DNA of 9,286 bases from SIG510 sp045540975. Its GTDB lineage: Bacteria > Bacillota > Clostridia > Oscillospirales > JAAYXM01. The DNA is taken from assembly GCA_045540975.1 (NCBI GenBank), contig JAZQIE010000127.1:1-9286 (forward strand), given 5' to 3'. The position numbers and the translations under genes were made by a program. The notes beneath the pieces were generated by a model, which did not search any database, was not told where the DNA came from, and worked only from the letters and a program-made list of their open reading frames with translations. Within the stretch, counting starts at the first letter, position 1; every line of letters starts with the position of its first letter. Shown here piece by piece: positions 1 through 5,924 of this stretch.

Positions 1-1140
1 GGAGAGGAGTTCGACAGCGTCTTCGGAGTACATCCAGTCGAGGACCTTGATTGCATTGTCGATGCGGTCTTTCTTTCCGGTGTTCGGAACAACGAAACCG
101 GTCATGTCAAGGTTGACCTTAGCAATCTTGTGGTGGTCGGATGCAGCATTGAGGGACGGAGGAGCCATTGCAGCCCACTCGTAGTCCGGGTTGCGCTGCT
201 GGTTCGGAACGTTGAAGTAAGTGATACGAACCAGGTATTCCGGCATCATAAATGCCTTGTCGTTGGAAACGAGTTCTTCCCAGCTACCGGTGGTGATGGT
301 GAGGAAGTCAGGCGGAACAAGGCCTTCGTCTTTGAGCTTCTTGAAGAAGAGGACCATTTCCTTCATGGTTTCGGTGGTGCCACCGAACTTCCACTCTTCG
401 GTCTTGAAGTCATAGTAAGCGCCACGGTAGAAGTCGTTCTTCCAGGTGGAGCCGATGATATCGAACTGGCCGAGGCCGGAACGGAAGCAAAGCGGATAGG
501 AATCCGGATAGATTGCTTTCAGCTGCTTTGCAACGTCGTACATTTCGTCGAGGTTGGTCGGAGCCTTCAGGTTGTGCTTCTCGAAGATGTCCTTACGGTA
601 CATCCAAATACGGAAGTTCATAGCAGCCTGAGAGCCGTAAACCGGCGGGAAGTAGAGCTTACCGTCACCGGAAACGCGCTGTGCAACGAGTTCATCCGCA
701 ATGGTCTGATCCAGAGAATCCATAAATGCGGTGTAGTTCGGCATCTTATCGATGTTGTCATCGATGGAGATGAATGCGCCGGAGGTTGCATGGTTGTTGA
801 CAGCGTTCTTGTTGGAAAGGTGCAAGAGGTCCGGAAGAGTGGACTGAGAGGTCATCATCAGGTTGACCTTGGTGTCAAACTCGGTACCGGAGATAGCAGA
901 GACGTCAATCTTGCCGCCGACTGCTTCTTTGAAGTATGCCCAATACTTCCAGGTAGCATCATACGGCCAGGATGCGTGGGAGCCGACAACGATGGAAAGT
1001 TCGTCATTTGCACCGAGGACCTTGCCGTCTGCGCCTGCGGTTTCGCCGCCGTTGTCAGCCGGAGTACATGCTGCCATAGCAAACATCATAACCAGAGCCA
1101 AAACGAGAGCCAAGCCGCGCTTGAATGTCATGTTTTTCAT
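1..1140 (-). CDS. extracellular solute-binding lipoprotein of a sugar-type ABC transporter, C-terminus cut off by window edge
   Basis: Probable substrate-binding lipoprotein of an ABC importer, family 1 (COG1653-like, usually carbohydrate), anchored outside the cytoplasmic membrane. The frame is open from ATG at 1140 to base 1, giving 380 residues; family members usually have 430-550, so the C-terminus lies outside. Residues 1-8 are charged (Lys2, Lys7, Arg8) and 9-23 hydrophobic. The lipobox reads M-A-A-C with the lipidated Cys at residue 25; Met at -3 is somewhat unusual. A small-residue linker (TPADNGGETAGADG) follows. The mature part has the family pattern of an aromatic-rich first lobe, then an N-F-R-I-W-M-Y-R-K-D segment followed by a P-T-N-L-D-E-M motif. 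AAGGAGGG lies 8 nt before the ATG. Neighbouring permease and ATPase genes are not in view, so the substrate is unknown; sugar is inferred from family only. Confidence 0.92.
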   Translation of the reverse strand, partial: MKNMTFKRGLALVLALVMMFAMAACTPADNGGETAGADGKVLGANDELSIVVGSHASWPYDATWKYWAYFKEAVGGKIDVSAISGTEFDTKVNLMMTSQSTLPDLLHLSNKNAVNNHATSGAFISIDDNIDKMPNYTAFMDSLDQTIADELVAQRVSGDGKLYFPPVYGSQAAMNFRIWMYRKDIFEKHNLKAPTNLDEMYDVAKQLKAIYPDSYPLCFRSGLGQFDIIGSTWKNDFYRGAYYDFKTEEWKFGGTTETMKEMVLFFKKLKDEGLVPPDFLTITTGSWEELVSNDKAFMMPEYLVRITYFNVPNQQRNPDYEWAAMAPPSLNAASDHHKIAKVNLDMTGFVVPNTGKKDRIDNAIKVLDWMYSEDAVELLS

Positions 1141-1163
1141 TGGTTTTCCCTCCTTAAATTTTG

Positions 1164-1187
1164 CACGAAAGAATTTTATTCTTCGTG
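1164..1187 (-). promoter_or_regulatory. hairpin/palindrome at the predicted transcript start
   Basis: Arms of 11 and 10 nt (1164-1174 and 1178-1187) are complementary except for one bulged base, with a 3-nt loop. The structure begins where the promoter predicts +1, so the mRNA would start with a stem-loop. It could protect the 5' end from decay. As DNA it could be a dyad operator for a regulator. It is not followed by a T-run, so it is not a terminator for the upstream gene. Confidence 0.5.
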
Positions 1188-1193
1188 ATTACT

Positions 1194-1222
1194 ATCATAC
1201 CACCAATTAGAAAAAAATGCAA
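1194..1222 (-). promoter_or_regulatory. sigma-A promoter of the solute-binding protein gene
   Basis: On the minus strand TTGCAT (1222-1217) is followed by a 17-bp spacer and TATGAT (1199-1194), each one mismatch from consensus. It lies in the 92-bp gap after the DUF4173 stop and 54 bp before the start codon, so the transporter gene probably has its own transcription unit. The predicted first transcribed base is near 1187. I saw no obvious catabolite-response element. Confidence 0.8.
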
Positions 1223-1232
1223 CTGTTATCGT

Positions 1233-2648
1233 TCAATCTTTTTGCCAAATTCTTTCGAAAACCGTAATATTTTTTTGTTGCTGCCCGACCGCTTCCGTGC
1301 GCTTGCGGTTCAAAACCGTTTGCGCCTGCGCCCAATATCGGTCGTTCGGGTCACAATGCTTGCAGAAATACTCCAGCGCAACCACCGCATCGTCGGATTG
1401 ACGTGCCATTGCGGAAAAATCCAAGCTCGCCAAATCCCCCGAAAGATATGCGCGTACGTTGTATCCCGCAATCAGCGCATCCGACTGCACATAGCACAAC
1501 CCACCGTACCAAAACATCACAAGGCACAGCAGAATCGGAAAGAGTCGCACACGCGGTGCAAACAGTTTTGTCATCACCGCGGAGAGTGCCAGAACAATCA
1601 GAACAATCCCCCATACCGATTGAATGCGAAGCCGCGTCATCCCGTATTCCCCGATGTACTCGCAAACCCGAATCATCGAGCAGACAGAGACCGCAAACGT
1701 GAGCGCGGTAAACAAACGGCTGCACACCTTCCAAAGCCGCAGTTCCCTCTGCTCACGCGCCAAAAAGTGCTGGAATGCCAACACCACGGCAAGATTCAGC
1801 CCCGCCGCACAAACCAGCGCGAAAAATCCCTCGCGCGCAAACCGTGCATACCCGATATAAGCCTCCGCCTTGGAGAAAAACAGCACCAACTGATAAATCT
1901 GGCTCGCGACAAAGAGCACATACACCGCAATCAGCGGCACCAGTACCACACTCACGGTTTTAATATCGGTGCGGTGTTCTTTGCGCACGGTTTCGGATGC
2001 CTTCCACGGGTGCGCAAACCCGCTGAGTGCCGAAAACAAAACCGTCGCAATCACCCATGCCCCCACAAGCTCAAAGACCCATCTGAGCGGGAATCGTAAA
2101 ATCTCTCCCCACAACCGCTTCATCGCATTGGAAAATACCAAATCCGCACTCCCAAGCAGAGCAAGTGACACCAAAAGCAGCGGAATCAAAATCAAAATCC
2201 CAAGCCAAACCTCGCGCCGCTTTGCGCCCGTCTTCGCCCTCAGTTTTTCCCGCGCGGTCTTAAAACTCTCGTGGAGATGTGCAAACGGGAGATACAACAG
2301 CCCGATTCCCACATCACCGAGAAATCCGACACGCTTCCAATCCCGATGCACACCGCCAAGCGTGACGTACGCGGATGCCGCAAACATCCCCGGAATCATC
2401 ACCCGTGCCATCGGCGGCAGCCGTGTCTCCCCAAGCGTGCAGGCAAGCACGGTGAGAATCGGCGCAAGCGAAAGCCATATCCCCGCGCGGTTGAGTCGCC
2501 CGCGTTCAAGCTTGAACGAAACCAAAAATACCACATATGTCACAACCGCCCAAATCGGTGCGGTCGCCCGTCCGCCAAAGCGGATGAGTAAGTACCCCAA
2601 GACCCAAAACACAAGAAGAAACACACCGGAATACTTCCGACCCGTCAT
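1233..2648 (-). CDS. DUF4173 family multi-pass membrane protein
   Basis: An integral membrane protein of 471 residues; biochemical role unknown. About ten hydrophobic segments are spread through the first 400 residues, and the last ~70 residues are soluble and probably cytoplasmic. The family pattern is visible in the middle: a Y-A-R-F-A-R-E-G-F-F segment, the signature that made me choose DUF4173 (formerly grouped with DUF4153), followed by a membrane helix and a charged ALAREQREL-like loop. I place the start at ATG 2648 because GGAGGGG lies 7 nt before it. A TTG at 2678 would add ten residues but would swallow that ribosome site. It starts 30 bp after the nitroreductase stop with no terminator between, so the two are probably co-transcribed. 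No terminator is evident after its stop. Confidence 0.85.
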   Translation of the reverse strand: MTGRKYSGVFLLVFWVLGYLLIRFGGRATAPIWAVVTYVVFLVSFKLERGRLNRAGIWLSLAPILTVLACTLGETRLPPMARVMIPGMFAASAYVTLGGVHRDWKRVGFLGDVGIGLLYLPFAHLHESFKTAREKLRAKTGAKRREVWLGILILIPLLLVSLALLGSADLVFSNAMKRLWGEILRFPLRWVFELVGAWVIATVLFSALSGFAHPWKASETVRKEHRTDIKTVSVVLVPLIAVYVLFVASQIYQLVLFFSKAEAYIGYARFAREGFFALVCAAGLNLAVVLAFQHFLAREQRELRLWKVCSRLFTALTFAVSVCSMIRVCEYIGEYGMTRLRIQSVWGIVLIVLALSAVMTKLFAPRVRLFPILLCLVMFWYGGLCYVQSDALIAGYNVRAYLSGDLASLDFSAMARQSDDAVVALEYFCKHCDPNDRYWAQAQTVLNRKRTEAVGQQQKNITVFERIWQKD

Positions 2649-2678
2649 ACAATCCCCTCCAATCCATTCATGTTTCAA

Positions 2679-3197
2679 TCAAAACGTATCGTAAAAAACA
2701 ACCTCGTCAAGCGGTCTGACCGTTGTATGTAGTGCAAGCGGCTTTGCCCCCTCCGCGGGGTATCCCATCACAAGAAGTGCCAAAGGCTCATAGTGTTCGG
2801 GGATACAAAACGCCTCTCGCATCGCGCACGGGTCAAAATGCATCACCCAGCAGCTTCCCACACCCAGATTCTGCGCCTCCAGCATCATGTGTGTCGTCAC
2901 AATCGCCGCATCAACGGGTGCGGACAGCGCACCGTCATACGGCCGCTTCCAAGTCTCATTTTTGTTGTAACAGACAAGCATCGCGCACGGCGCGTCAAAA
3001 TGACACTTGGTGCACCCCTTCAGTTTTTGGATTGCCGCGTCGCTGTTTAATACCAAAATCCTCTGCGGCTGGTAGTTGCAGCCGGTCGGTGCCACATGCC
3101 CCGCGGCAATGATTTTGTCCACCGCCTCCTGCGGCAAATGCTCGCTCCGAAATTGCCGCACCGAATATCTCTCGGAAATCAGTTGTTCAAATTCCAT
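2679..3197 (-). CDS. nitroreductase family protein (FMN-dependent NAD(P)H oxidoreductase)
   Basis: Small single-domain nitroreductase-fold flavoprotein, 172 residues, a normal length for the short clostridial members. These enzymes bind FMN as dimers and transfer electrons from NAD(P)H to nitroaromatics, quinones or an unknown natural acceptor in the cytoplasm. Seen: R-Y-S-V-R-Q-F at residues 10-16, the conserved N-terminal FMN-phosphate contact; A-P-T-G-C-N-Y-Q-P-Q at 36-45; W-K-R-P-Y-D-G near 83-89; an A-x-x-L-G-V-G-S-C-W-V segment in the second half; and M-G-Y-P-A near the C-terminus, the usual final family motif. It is cysteine-rich for its size (Cys40, 62, 65, 71, 76), but I see no ferredoxin cluster pattern. 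AGGAGG sits 7 nt before ATG 3197. First gene of a likely operon with DUF4173. Substrate not predictable. Confidence 0.93.
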   Translation of the reverse strand: MEFEQLISERYSVRQFRSEHLPQEAVDKIIAAGHVAPTGCNYQPQRILVLNSDAAIQKLKGCTKCHFDAPCAMLVCYNKNETWKRPYDGALSAPVDAAIVTTHMMLEAQNLGVGSCWVMHFDPCAMREAFCIPEHYEPLALLVMGYPAEGAKPLALHTTVRPLDEVVFYDTF

Positions 3198-3214
3198 TTT
3201 TACGCCTCCTCATT

Positions 3215-3235
3215 TTTTGATGCACCGCATATCAA
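3215..3235. repeat. repeat remnant at left edge of the cassette island
   Basis: Two pieces of the island repeats meet here. TTTTGATGCACCG (3215-3227) recurs at 3691-3703 inside a hairpin array. TGCACCGCATATCAA (3221-3235) recurs at 5418-5432, at the end of another array. The remnant directly precedes the nitroreductase ribosome site and marks where the repeat-rich segment stops. Confidence 0.6.
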
Positions 3236-3276
3236 GACCGCATCCTCCAATTGTTTGTATGAAGCACATCACATTC

Positions 3277-3615
3277 TTATTGATTCAAAAATTGGTTCAC
3301 ATGATACTCTTTGCGGTTGTCTCCACCAACAGGATACGGATCATAAATTGAAAACTCGGTTTCCGACAACCATTCGCTCGAAAAAGGGACTGTTCCGATC
3401 TTATGCCATTTTGATAATAAGCCTTTTTCCTTGATGTAAAAAGCGCCGCTATATCCGAAAGCACCTTTGTCTATCCACCAACTAACGATTTGATACTCAC
3501 CGTTCGGGGATTCATCGATAAAAACCTCACAACTTAAAATCCCAAACACCGCAAAAAGCAATAACGCGCAAACCGATACGATTGCCAATGCAATCCATAC
3601 CTTGTTCTTTTTCAA
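3277..3615 (-). CDS. small membrane-anchored protein of unknown function (possibly DUF5412-like)
   Basis: 112 residues. Residues 1-5 are basic, 6-28 form one hydrophobic segment, and the remainder is a soluble domain, probably outside the cytoplasm. The soluble part begins E-S-P-N-G-E-Y-Q-I-V-S-W, then has a glycine/aromatic turn (G-A-F-G-Y-S-G-A-F-Y-I) and W-L-S-E-T-E-F-S-I-Y, a small beta-rich pattern that reminds me of DUF5412; this link is from memory and weak. A Cys follows the hydrophobic stretch (I-L-S-C), so a lipoprotein is possible. The protein has no internal Met, so TTG 3615 is the only reasonable start; GGGGTGG lies upstream. The ribosome-site/start context GGATAAC-N-TTG matches that of the gene at 5925-6473. 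The upstream leader contains the 33-bp repeat 3630-3662. Confidence 0.7.
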   Translation of the reverse strand: MKKNKVWIALAIVSVCALLLFAVFGILSCEVFIDESPNGEYQIVSWWIDKGAFGYSGAFYIKEKGLLSKWHKIGTVPFSSEWLSETEFSIYDPYPVGGDNRKEYHVNQFLNQ

Positions 3616-3629
3616 TGTTATCCACCCCG

Positions 3630-3662
3630 CTTTCGCCGGTTTTCAATAACCTGCCATGATTT
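3630..3662 (-). repeat. 33-bp leader repeat, copy 1
   Basis: Perfectly identical to 5220-5252, same orientation. It lies 15 bp before the TTG start of the gene at 3277-3615. The coding-strand end nearest the gene reads CCGGCGAAAG, related to the GGCGAAAGG that ends the 18-bp leader repeat. It lies next to a hairpin array on its distal side. Confidence 0.9.
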
Positions 3663-3799
3663 CTCGCTCCGCTCCATGAATTGAATTGCCTTTTGATGCA
3701 CCGAAGGTGCAATTCATGAGTCGCAAGGCTCAATTCACGAAATCTTTGATTTCAATTCATGCCGTCAGACAATTCATTGCATTGCTATGCAACGCAATT
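3663..3799. repeat. hairpin array with AATTCAT linker
   Basis: Short, mutually unrelated hairpins are joined by a constant linker. Linker copies AATTCAT or AATTCAC begin at 3711, 3732, 3754 and 3771, and the reverse complement ATGAATT is at 3676. The hairpins are GCACC-GAA-GGTGC (3698-3710), GAGTC-GCAA-GGCTC (3718-3731, one wobble), GAAATC-TTT-GATTTC (3739-3753), a weak GTC-A-GAC (3764-3770) and GCATTGC-TAT-GCAACGC (3779-3795). The last is nearly the same as the end hairpin of the array at 4250-4440. No coding potential seen. Confidence 0.8.
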
Positions 3800-3822
3800 G
3801 CGGCACATAAGGTTTAGATGCA
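3797..3822. repeat. 26-bp direct repeat, left copy (flanks gene 3864-4163)
   Basis: Matches 4216-4241 at 25 of 26 positions in the same orientation. Both share CACATAAGGTTTAGATGCA. The copies bracket the small membrane gene at 3864-4163, with a unit spacing of 419 bp. Confidence 0.85.
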
Positions 3823-3833
3823 CGATTTTTAGT

Positions 3834-3855
3834 GTTAAGTTCGTATCAAGTTAGA
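3834..3855 (-). repeat. shared 3' tail sequence, copy 1
   Basis: Resembles 6536-6558 with one indel and three mismatches (plus strand GTTAA-GTTCGTAT ... GTTAGA). Each copy lies just downstream of a small multi-pass membrane gene (stops at 3864 and 6576). Those two genes also share the 18-bp leader, so the similarity brackets both ends. Confidence 0.6.
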
Positions 3856-3863
3856 ACTTTAAA

Positions 3864-4163
3864 TTATATTTGGCTAATCACATACAGTATAAACAAATCA
3901 AGCAAGGCTACAAACATACAGAAACACGCACTTATACGAAATAAGATAAGTTCAAATTTTGTACCACATATTTTCTTACATATTCCAAAATCAAGTACAC
4001 AACCTATAAAGCCTAAAATCCATCCCGGTATATACCAACCCATTTCGCCAACAACACCAAAATCGAAACCAATAAAATCTAATAAAGATATAAATTTCAC
4101 CAAAATAAGTAATGTAATAATCACAGAAACAATCTTAGCAATTATTTTCAAAGCTTTTTTCAT
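3864..4163 (-). CDS. small multi-pass membrane protein, unknown function
   Basis: 99 residues, very hydrophobic, with a basic N-terminus (MKKALK) and about three membrane segments near residues 7-30, 42-60 and 75-97. The middle joins aromatic and glycine residues (G-W-Y-I-P-G-W-I-L-G-F) with two lysines and cysteines (I-C-K-K-I-C-G-T-K). I do not recognise a named family. AAAGGAGTG lies 5-6 nt before ATG 4163. Base composition is noticeably AT-richer than the flanking metabolic genes. It sits between the two copies of a 26-bp direct repeat and carries the 18-bp leader repeat upstream, which suggests a discrete cassette. A small-membrane immunity protein is one possibility, based on context alone. 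Confidence 0.75.
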   Translation of the reverse strand: MKKALKIIAKIVSVIITLLILVKFISLLDFIGFDFGVVGEMGWYIPGWILGFIGCVLDFGICKKICGTKFELILFRISACFCMFVALLDLFILYVISQI

Positions 4164-4188
4164 GGTTACACTCCTTTCATTATACTAC

Positions 4189-4206
4189 CCTTTCGCCAAC
4201 ATTCGA
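4189..4206 (-). repeat. 18-bp leader repeat, copy 1
   Basis: Identical to 7001-7018; coding strand TCGAATGTTGGCGAAAGG. It lies 25 bp before the ATG of the gene at 3864-4163. The other copy lies 11 bp before the GTG of the gene at 6576-6989. The GGCGAAAG end is shared with the 33-bp leader repeat. Confidence 0.85.
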
Positions 4207-4215
4207 CATATCCAT

Positions 4216-4241
4216 ATTGCGACACATAAGGTTTAGATGCA
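4216..4241. repeat. 26-bp direct repeat, right copy
   Basis: Partner of 3797-3822 (25/26 identical, same orientation). It lies upstream of the gene at 3864-4163, between its leader repeat and the hairpin array 4250-4440. Confidence 0.85.
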
Positions 4242-4249
4242 GCTTGTTT

Positions 4250-4440
4250 TAGCTAAATTTTGCAACAAGTTGCAAAGCTAAATTATTCCGCTTCGCTCCA
4301 TAGCTAAATAACTCCTTCGGAGTAGCTAAATTAAATTCGCATTTAGCGTGCAAAGCACATTTAGCTGCCATAAGGCAATTTAGCTGAGTTTACTCAATTT
4401 AGCTCGCATTAGCGAATTTAGATGCGTTGCTATGCAACGC
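4250..4440. repeat. hairpin array with AATTTAGCT linker, globally inverted
   Basis: A chain of short hairpins is separated by one 9-nt linker. In the left half the linker reads AGCTAAAT(T/A), starting at 4251, 4276, 4302 and 4324. In the right half it reads AATTTAGC(T) or close, at about 4340, 4358, 4377, 4396 and 4415. Hairpins between linkers are TTGCAAC-AA-GTTGCAA (4260-4275), ACTCC-TTC-GGAGT (4311-4323), GTGC-AAA-GCAC (4348-4358), GCC-ATAA-GGC (4367-4376), GAGT-TT-ACTC (4386-4395), CGC-ATTA-GCG (4405-4414) and GCGTTGC-TAT-GCAACGC (4424-4440). Left linkers can pair with right linkers, so the whole block could fold as a branched cruciform. It lies downstream of the 246-residue protein gene. 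Confidence 0.9.
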
Positions 4441-4469
4441 AATCGTTCACGTCGAGTTAGGAATAAAAA

Positions 4470-5210
4470 TCAATCACAATCTAAAAACAACCGTTCCAGT
4501 TCTTCCTCTCCGAGAATCTCCGCTTGACCGATAAACTTTTCAACCTCAACATGTCCGTCGGCAAAGAATTCCACTTCCCATCGCTCTCCGGGAATCGCAA
4601 CCTCTACCATAATGGCATCTCTCACTTTATTCAGCTTGTAATAAATCTTCTTCTCTTCCAATCTCTCAAGAAAACCAATCAGTTTGTCCATGGATACAAC
4701 CCCTTCCCACACCGCAGTATCCGAATGCCGATTCGCAGAGACAGATTCCTTAAATGACTTCTTATATAACGCCATTATAAATTGCCTTAATCTTCCCGAT
4801 TCTGCAAATTCATCCTCAAAACTTCCGCCCATCCGACTCCAAAACGGGAACATCATTCCCACAGCGAGTTGATCAGCAGATAACTCATCGATATTACATT
4901 CGAACATATTTCCTTTTATACTATGATAAACCTCGGTAAAATCGGGTCTTCTTTCATCACCAAAAAATGGCTCTGCCAATTCACGCAAATACAAAAAGCG
5001 CGCTTCATCCTTGTCTGTTATGCGACTCAGAAAACTTTCTTCAAAGCTTTTATACAGAGAAAGCGCTGTTAAATCCCGCACCGCATCCCGAAACCGCTTA
5101 AAGGTATCATGATACATTTTCCCGCTGTCGGTTTCGGTAAAATACACCGCGTTTTCATCACTGAAATAGTCGACGAATTCTTTTGTTAATAATCCACTAT
5201 ACCAAAACAT
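4470..5210 (-). CDS. soluble two-part protein of unknown function; C-terminal domain resembles a small immunity-associated family
   Basis: 246 residues, no signal peptide or membrane segment. The first ~155 residues are acidic and probably helical, and I do not recognise them. Residues 174-246 form a second unit starting M-D-K-L-I-G-F, with the distinctive V-P/I-P-G-E-R-W-E-V-E-F-F-x-D-G-H-V-E-V-E-K-F pattern, then an E-E-E-L-E-R-L-F tail. From memory, proteins of 70-80 residues with this pattern occur on their own in gut Clostridia, often near toxin-immunity genes; a profile search is needed. The joint, residues about 160-168 (N-R-H-S-D-T-A-V-W), is encoded by a 25-bp sequence that elsewhere in this window is an untranslated leader. 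GGAAGGGG stands 8 nt before internal Met174. This suggests fusion of two cassette genes, or an internal start. Main start ATG 5210 follows GGGGAAGGGT, right after the 33-bp repeat. Confidence 0.75.
   Translation of the reverse strand: MFWYSGLLTKEFVDYFSDENAVYFTETDSGKMYHDTFKRFRDAVRDLTALSLYKSFEESFLSRITDKDEARFLYLRELAEPFFGDERRPDFTEVYHSIKGNMFECNIDELSADQLAVGMMFPFWSRMGGSFEDEFAESGRLRQFIMALYKKSFKESVSANRHSDTAVWEGVVSMDKLIGFLERLEEKKIYYKLNKVRDAIMVEVAIPGERWEVEFFADGHVEVEKFIGQAEILGEEELERLFLDCD
4708..4732 (-). repeat. 25-bp leader-type repeat translated inside a gene
   Basis: Matches 6503-6527 at 24 of 25 positions. Coding strand begins ATCGGCATTCGGAT and ends CGGTGTG. At 6503-6527 it is untranslated, 30 nt before a start codon. 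Here it is read in frame, 16 nt before the ATG for Met174 of the 246-residue protein. Confidence 0.85.
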
Positions 5211-5219
5211 ACCCTTCCC

Positions 5220-5252
5220 CTTTCGCCGGTTTTCAATAACCTGCCATGATTT
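5220..5252 (-). repeat. 33-bp leader repeat, copy 2
   Basis: Perfect copy of 3630-3662. It ends nine bases before the ATG of the gene at 4470-5210 and supplies part of the purine-rich ribosome-site region. A hairpin array follows on the distal side, as for copy 1. Confidence 0.9.
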
Positions 5253-5270
5253 TTCAAACTCCGTACAGAA

Positions 5271-5430
5271 TTGTCGATATGCAAACTACGTTTACTCGAT
5301 ATTTTTACTCCGTAAAATCGATATGTTTTCCCTTCGGTCAAACTCGATATGATATGAATTCTCGTCGCACCGGCGACAGATTGAGAATTCGTTGGAATTC
5401 ATATCGCTGCGGTGCCGTGCACCGCATATC
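5271..5430. repeat. hairpin array with TCGATAT linker
   Basis: TCGATAT begins at 5274, 5296, 5318 and 5344. Hairpins between are GCAAAC-TAC-GTTTAC (5281-5295, one wobble), TTTTAC-TCC-GTAAAA (5303-5317) and a weaker GTTT...AAAC (5325-5343). Next comes a larger structure: 11-bp arms at 5351-5361 and 5395-5405 enclose GTCGC-ACCG-GCGAC (5364-5377). An alternative pairing of GAATTCTC (5357-5364) with GAGAATTC (5383-5390) competes with the outer arms. The block ends with GCGGTGC-CGT-GCACCGC (5409-5425), which recurs at 7100-7116. Its last bases overlap the stop codon of the gene at 5429-5854. Confidence 0.85.
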
Positions 5431-5854
5431 AAACCCGCAGCATCTTTTTCTGCTTATAAAAACTCAAAACTCCCGCTATCACGCACCCAACGGTGCAAGA
5501 GATTATGTACGAAAAAGACATAACTGCCATAAGCAGTCCTTCACCCAAAGCAAATTCTTCAAAGCCGGTCAAACTTGTATATATCATCAAATCAACTCGC
5601 AGAATCACCCATAAGAAACCGAAACACACAGAAGCGAGGAAACAAATACCCCACGACTTAAAAAAATCTCTCACAGAATTTCGTATCAACAAAACGGCAA
5701 GGGCAACACCGGGTAATGCAGGCATAACATAAAGCATTGCATTTTGAACAAGGAACTCCGTTTCGTTATGCACCCAAAGCAACGTCAAATGCATTACCAA
5801 ACGGTAAAACAACGGAGAAAAAATCCCGATACAGATATTTTTTGATTGTTTCAT
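5429..5854 (-). CDS. four-helix membrane protein, unknown function
   Basis: 141 residues with about four hydrophobic segments (near residues 8-27, 38-58, 67-90 and 105-132) and a basic C-terminus (Y-K-Q-K-K-M-L-R-V). I do not recognise the family. I choose ATG 5854 (M-K-Q-S-K-N). GGAGG lies 13 nt before it, rather far, and GTGGGAAA is nearer. A TTG at 5911 would add 19 residues of non-membrane sequence, less likely. The leader contains GAAAACCGG, part of the 33-bp leader repeat. The TGA stop lies in the terminal sequence of the adjacent hairpin array. It starts 70 bp after the previous gene's stop, so co-transcription is possible. Confidence 0.65.
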   Translation of the reverse strand: MKQSKNICIGIFSPLFYRLVMHLTLLWVHNETEFLVQNAMLYVMPALPGVALAVLLIRNSVRDFFKSWGICFLASVCFGFLWVILRVDLMIYTSLTGFEEFALGEGLLMAVMSFSYIISCTVGCVIAGVLSFYKQKKMLRV

Positions 5855-5924
5855 TTTCCCACATGCACCTCCGGTTTTCGACACCCATAGACTTGACAAC
5901 AATCGTGCCAATGTGTTTTAGAAA

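Noticed and set aside
130..1188. 352-codon open frame on the plus strand
   Set aside because: It is antisense to the solute-binding lipoprotein, has no ribosome site or recognisable domain, and exists because of codon bias on the opposite strand.
1141..1232. Riboswitch or catabolite-response element upstream of the binding protein
   Set aside because: The leader is too short for a known riboswitch, and I find no match to the cre consensus.
4163..4206. TATAAT at about 4179-4184 as a promoter for the gene at 3864-4163
   Set aside because: No acceptable -35 box lies 16-18 bp upstream, and the transcript would start inside the ribosome site.
4250..4440. CRISPR array
   Set aside because: The repeated linker is only 9 nt, the intervening pieces are 9-17 nt and palindromic, the linker changes orientation, and no cas genes are present.
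3663..5430. Canonical integron attC sites
   Set aside because: No consistent GTTRRRY/RYYYAAC core pairs or integron integrase are visible; isolated GTTAAGT-like words look like chance. The array idea is kept only as an analogy.
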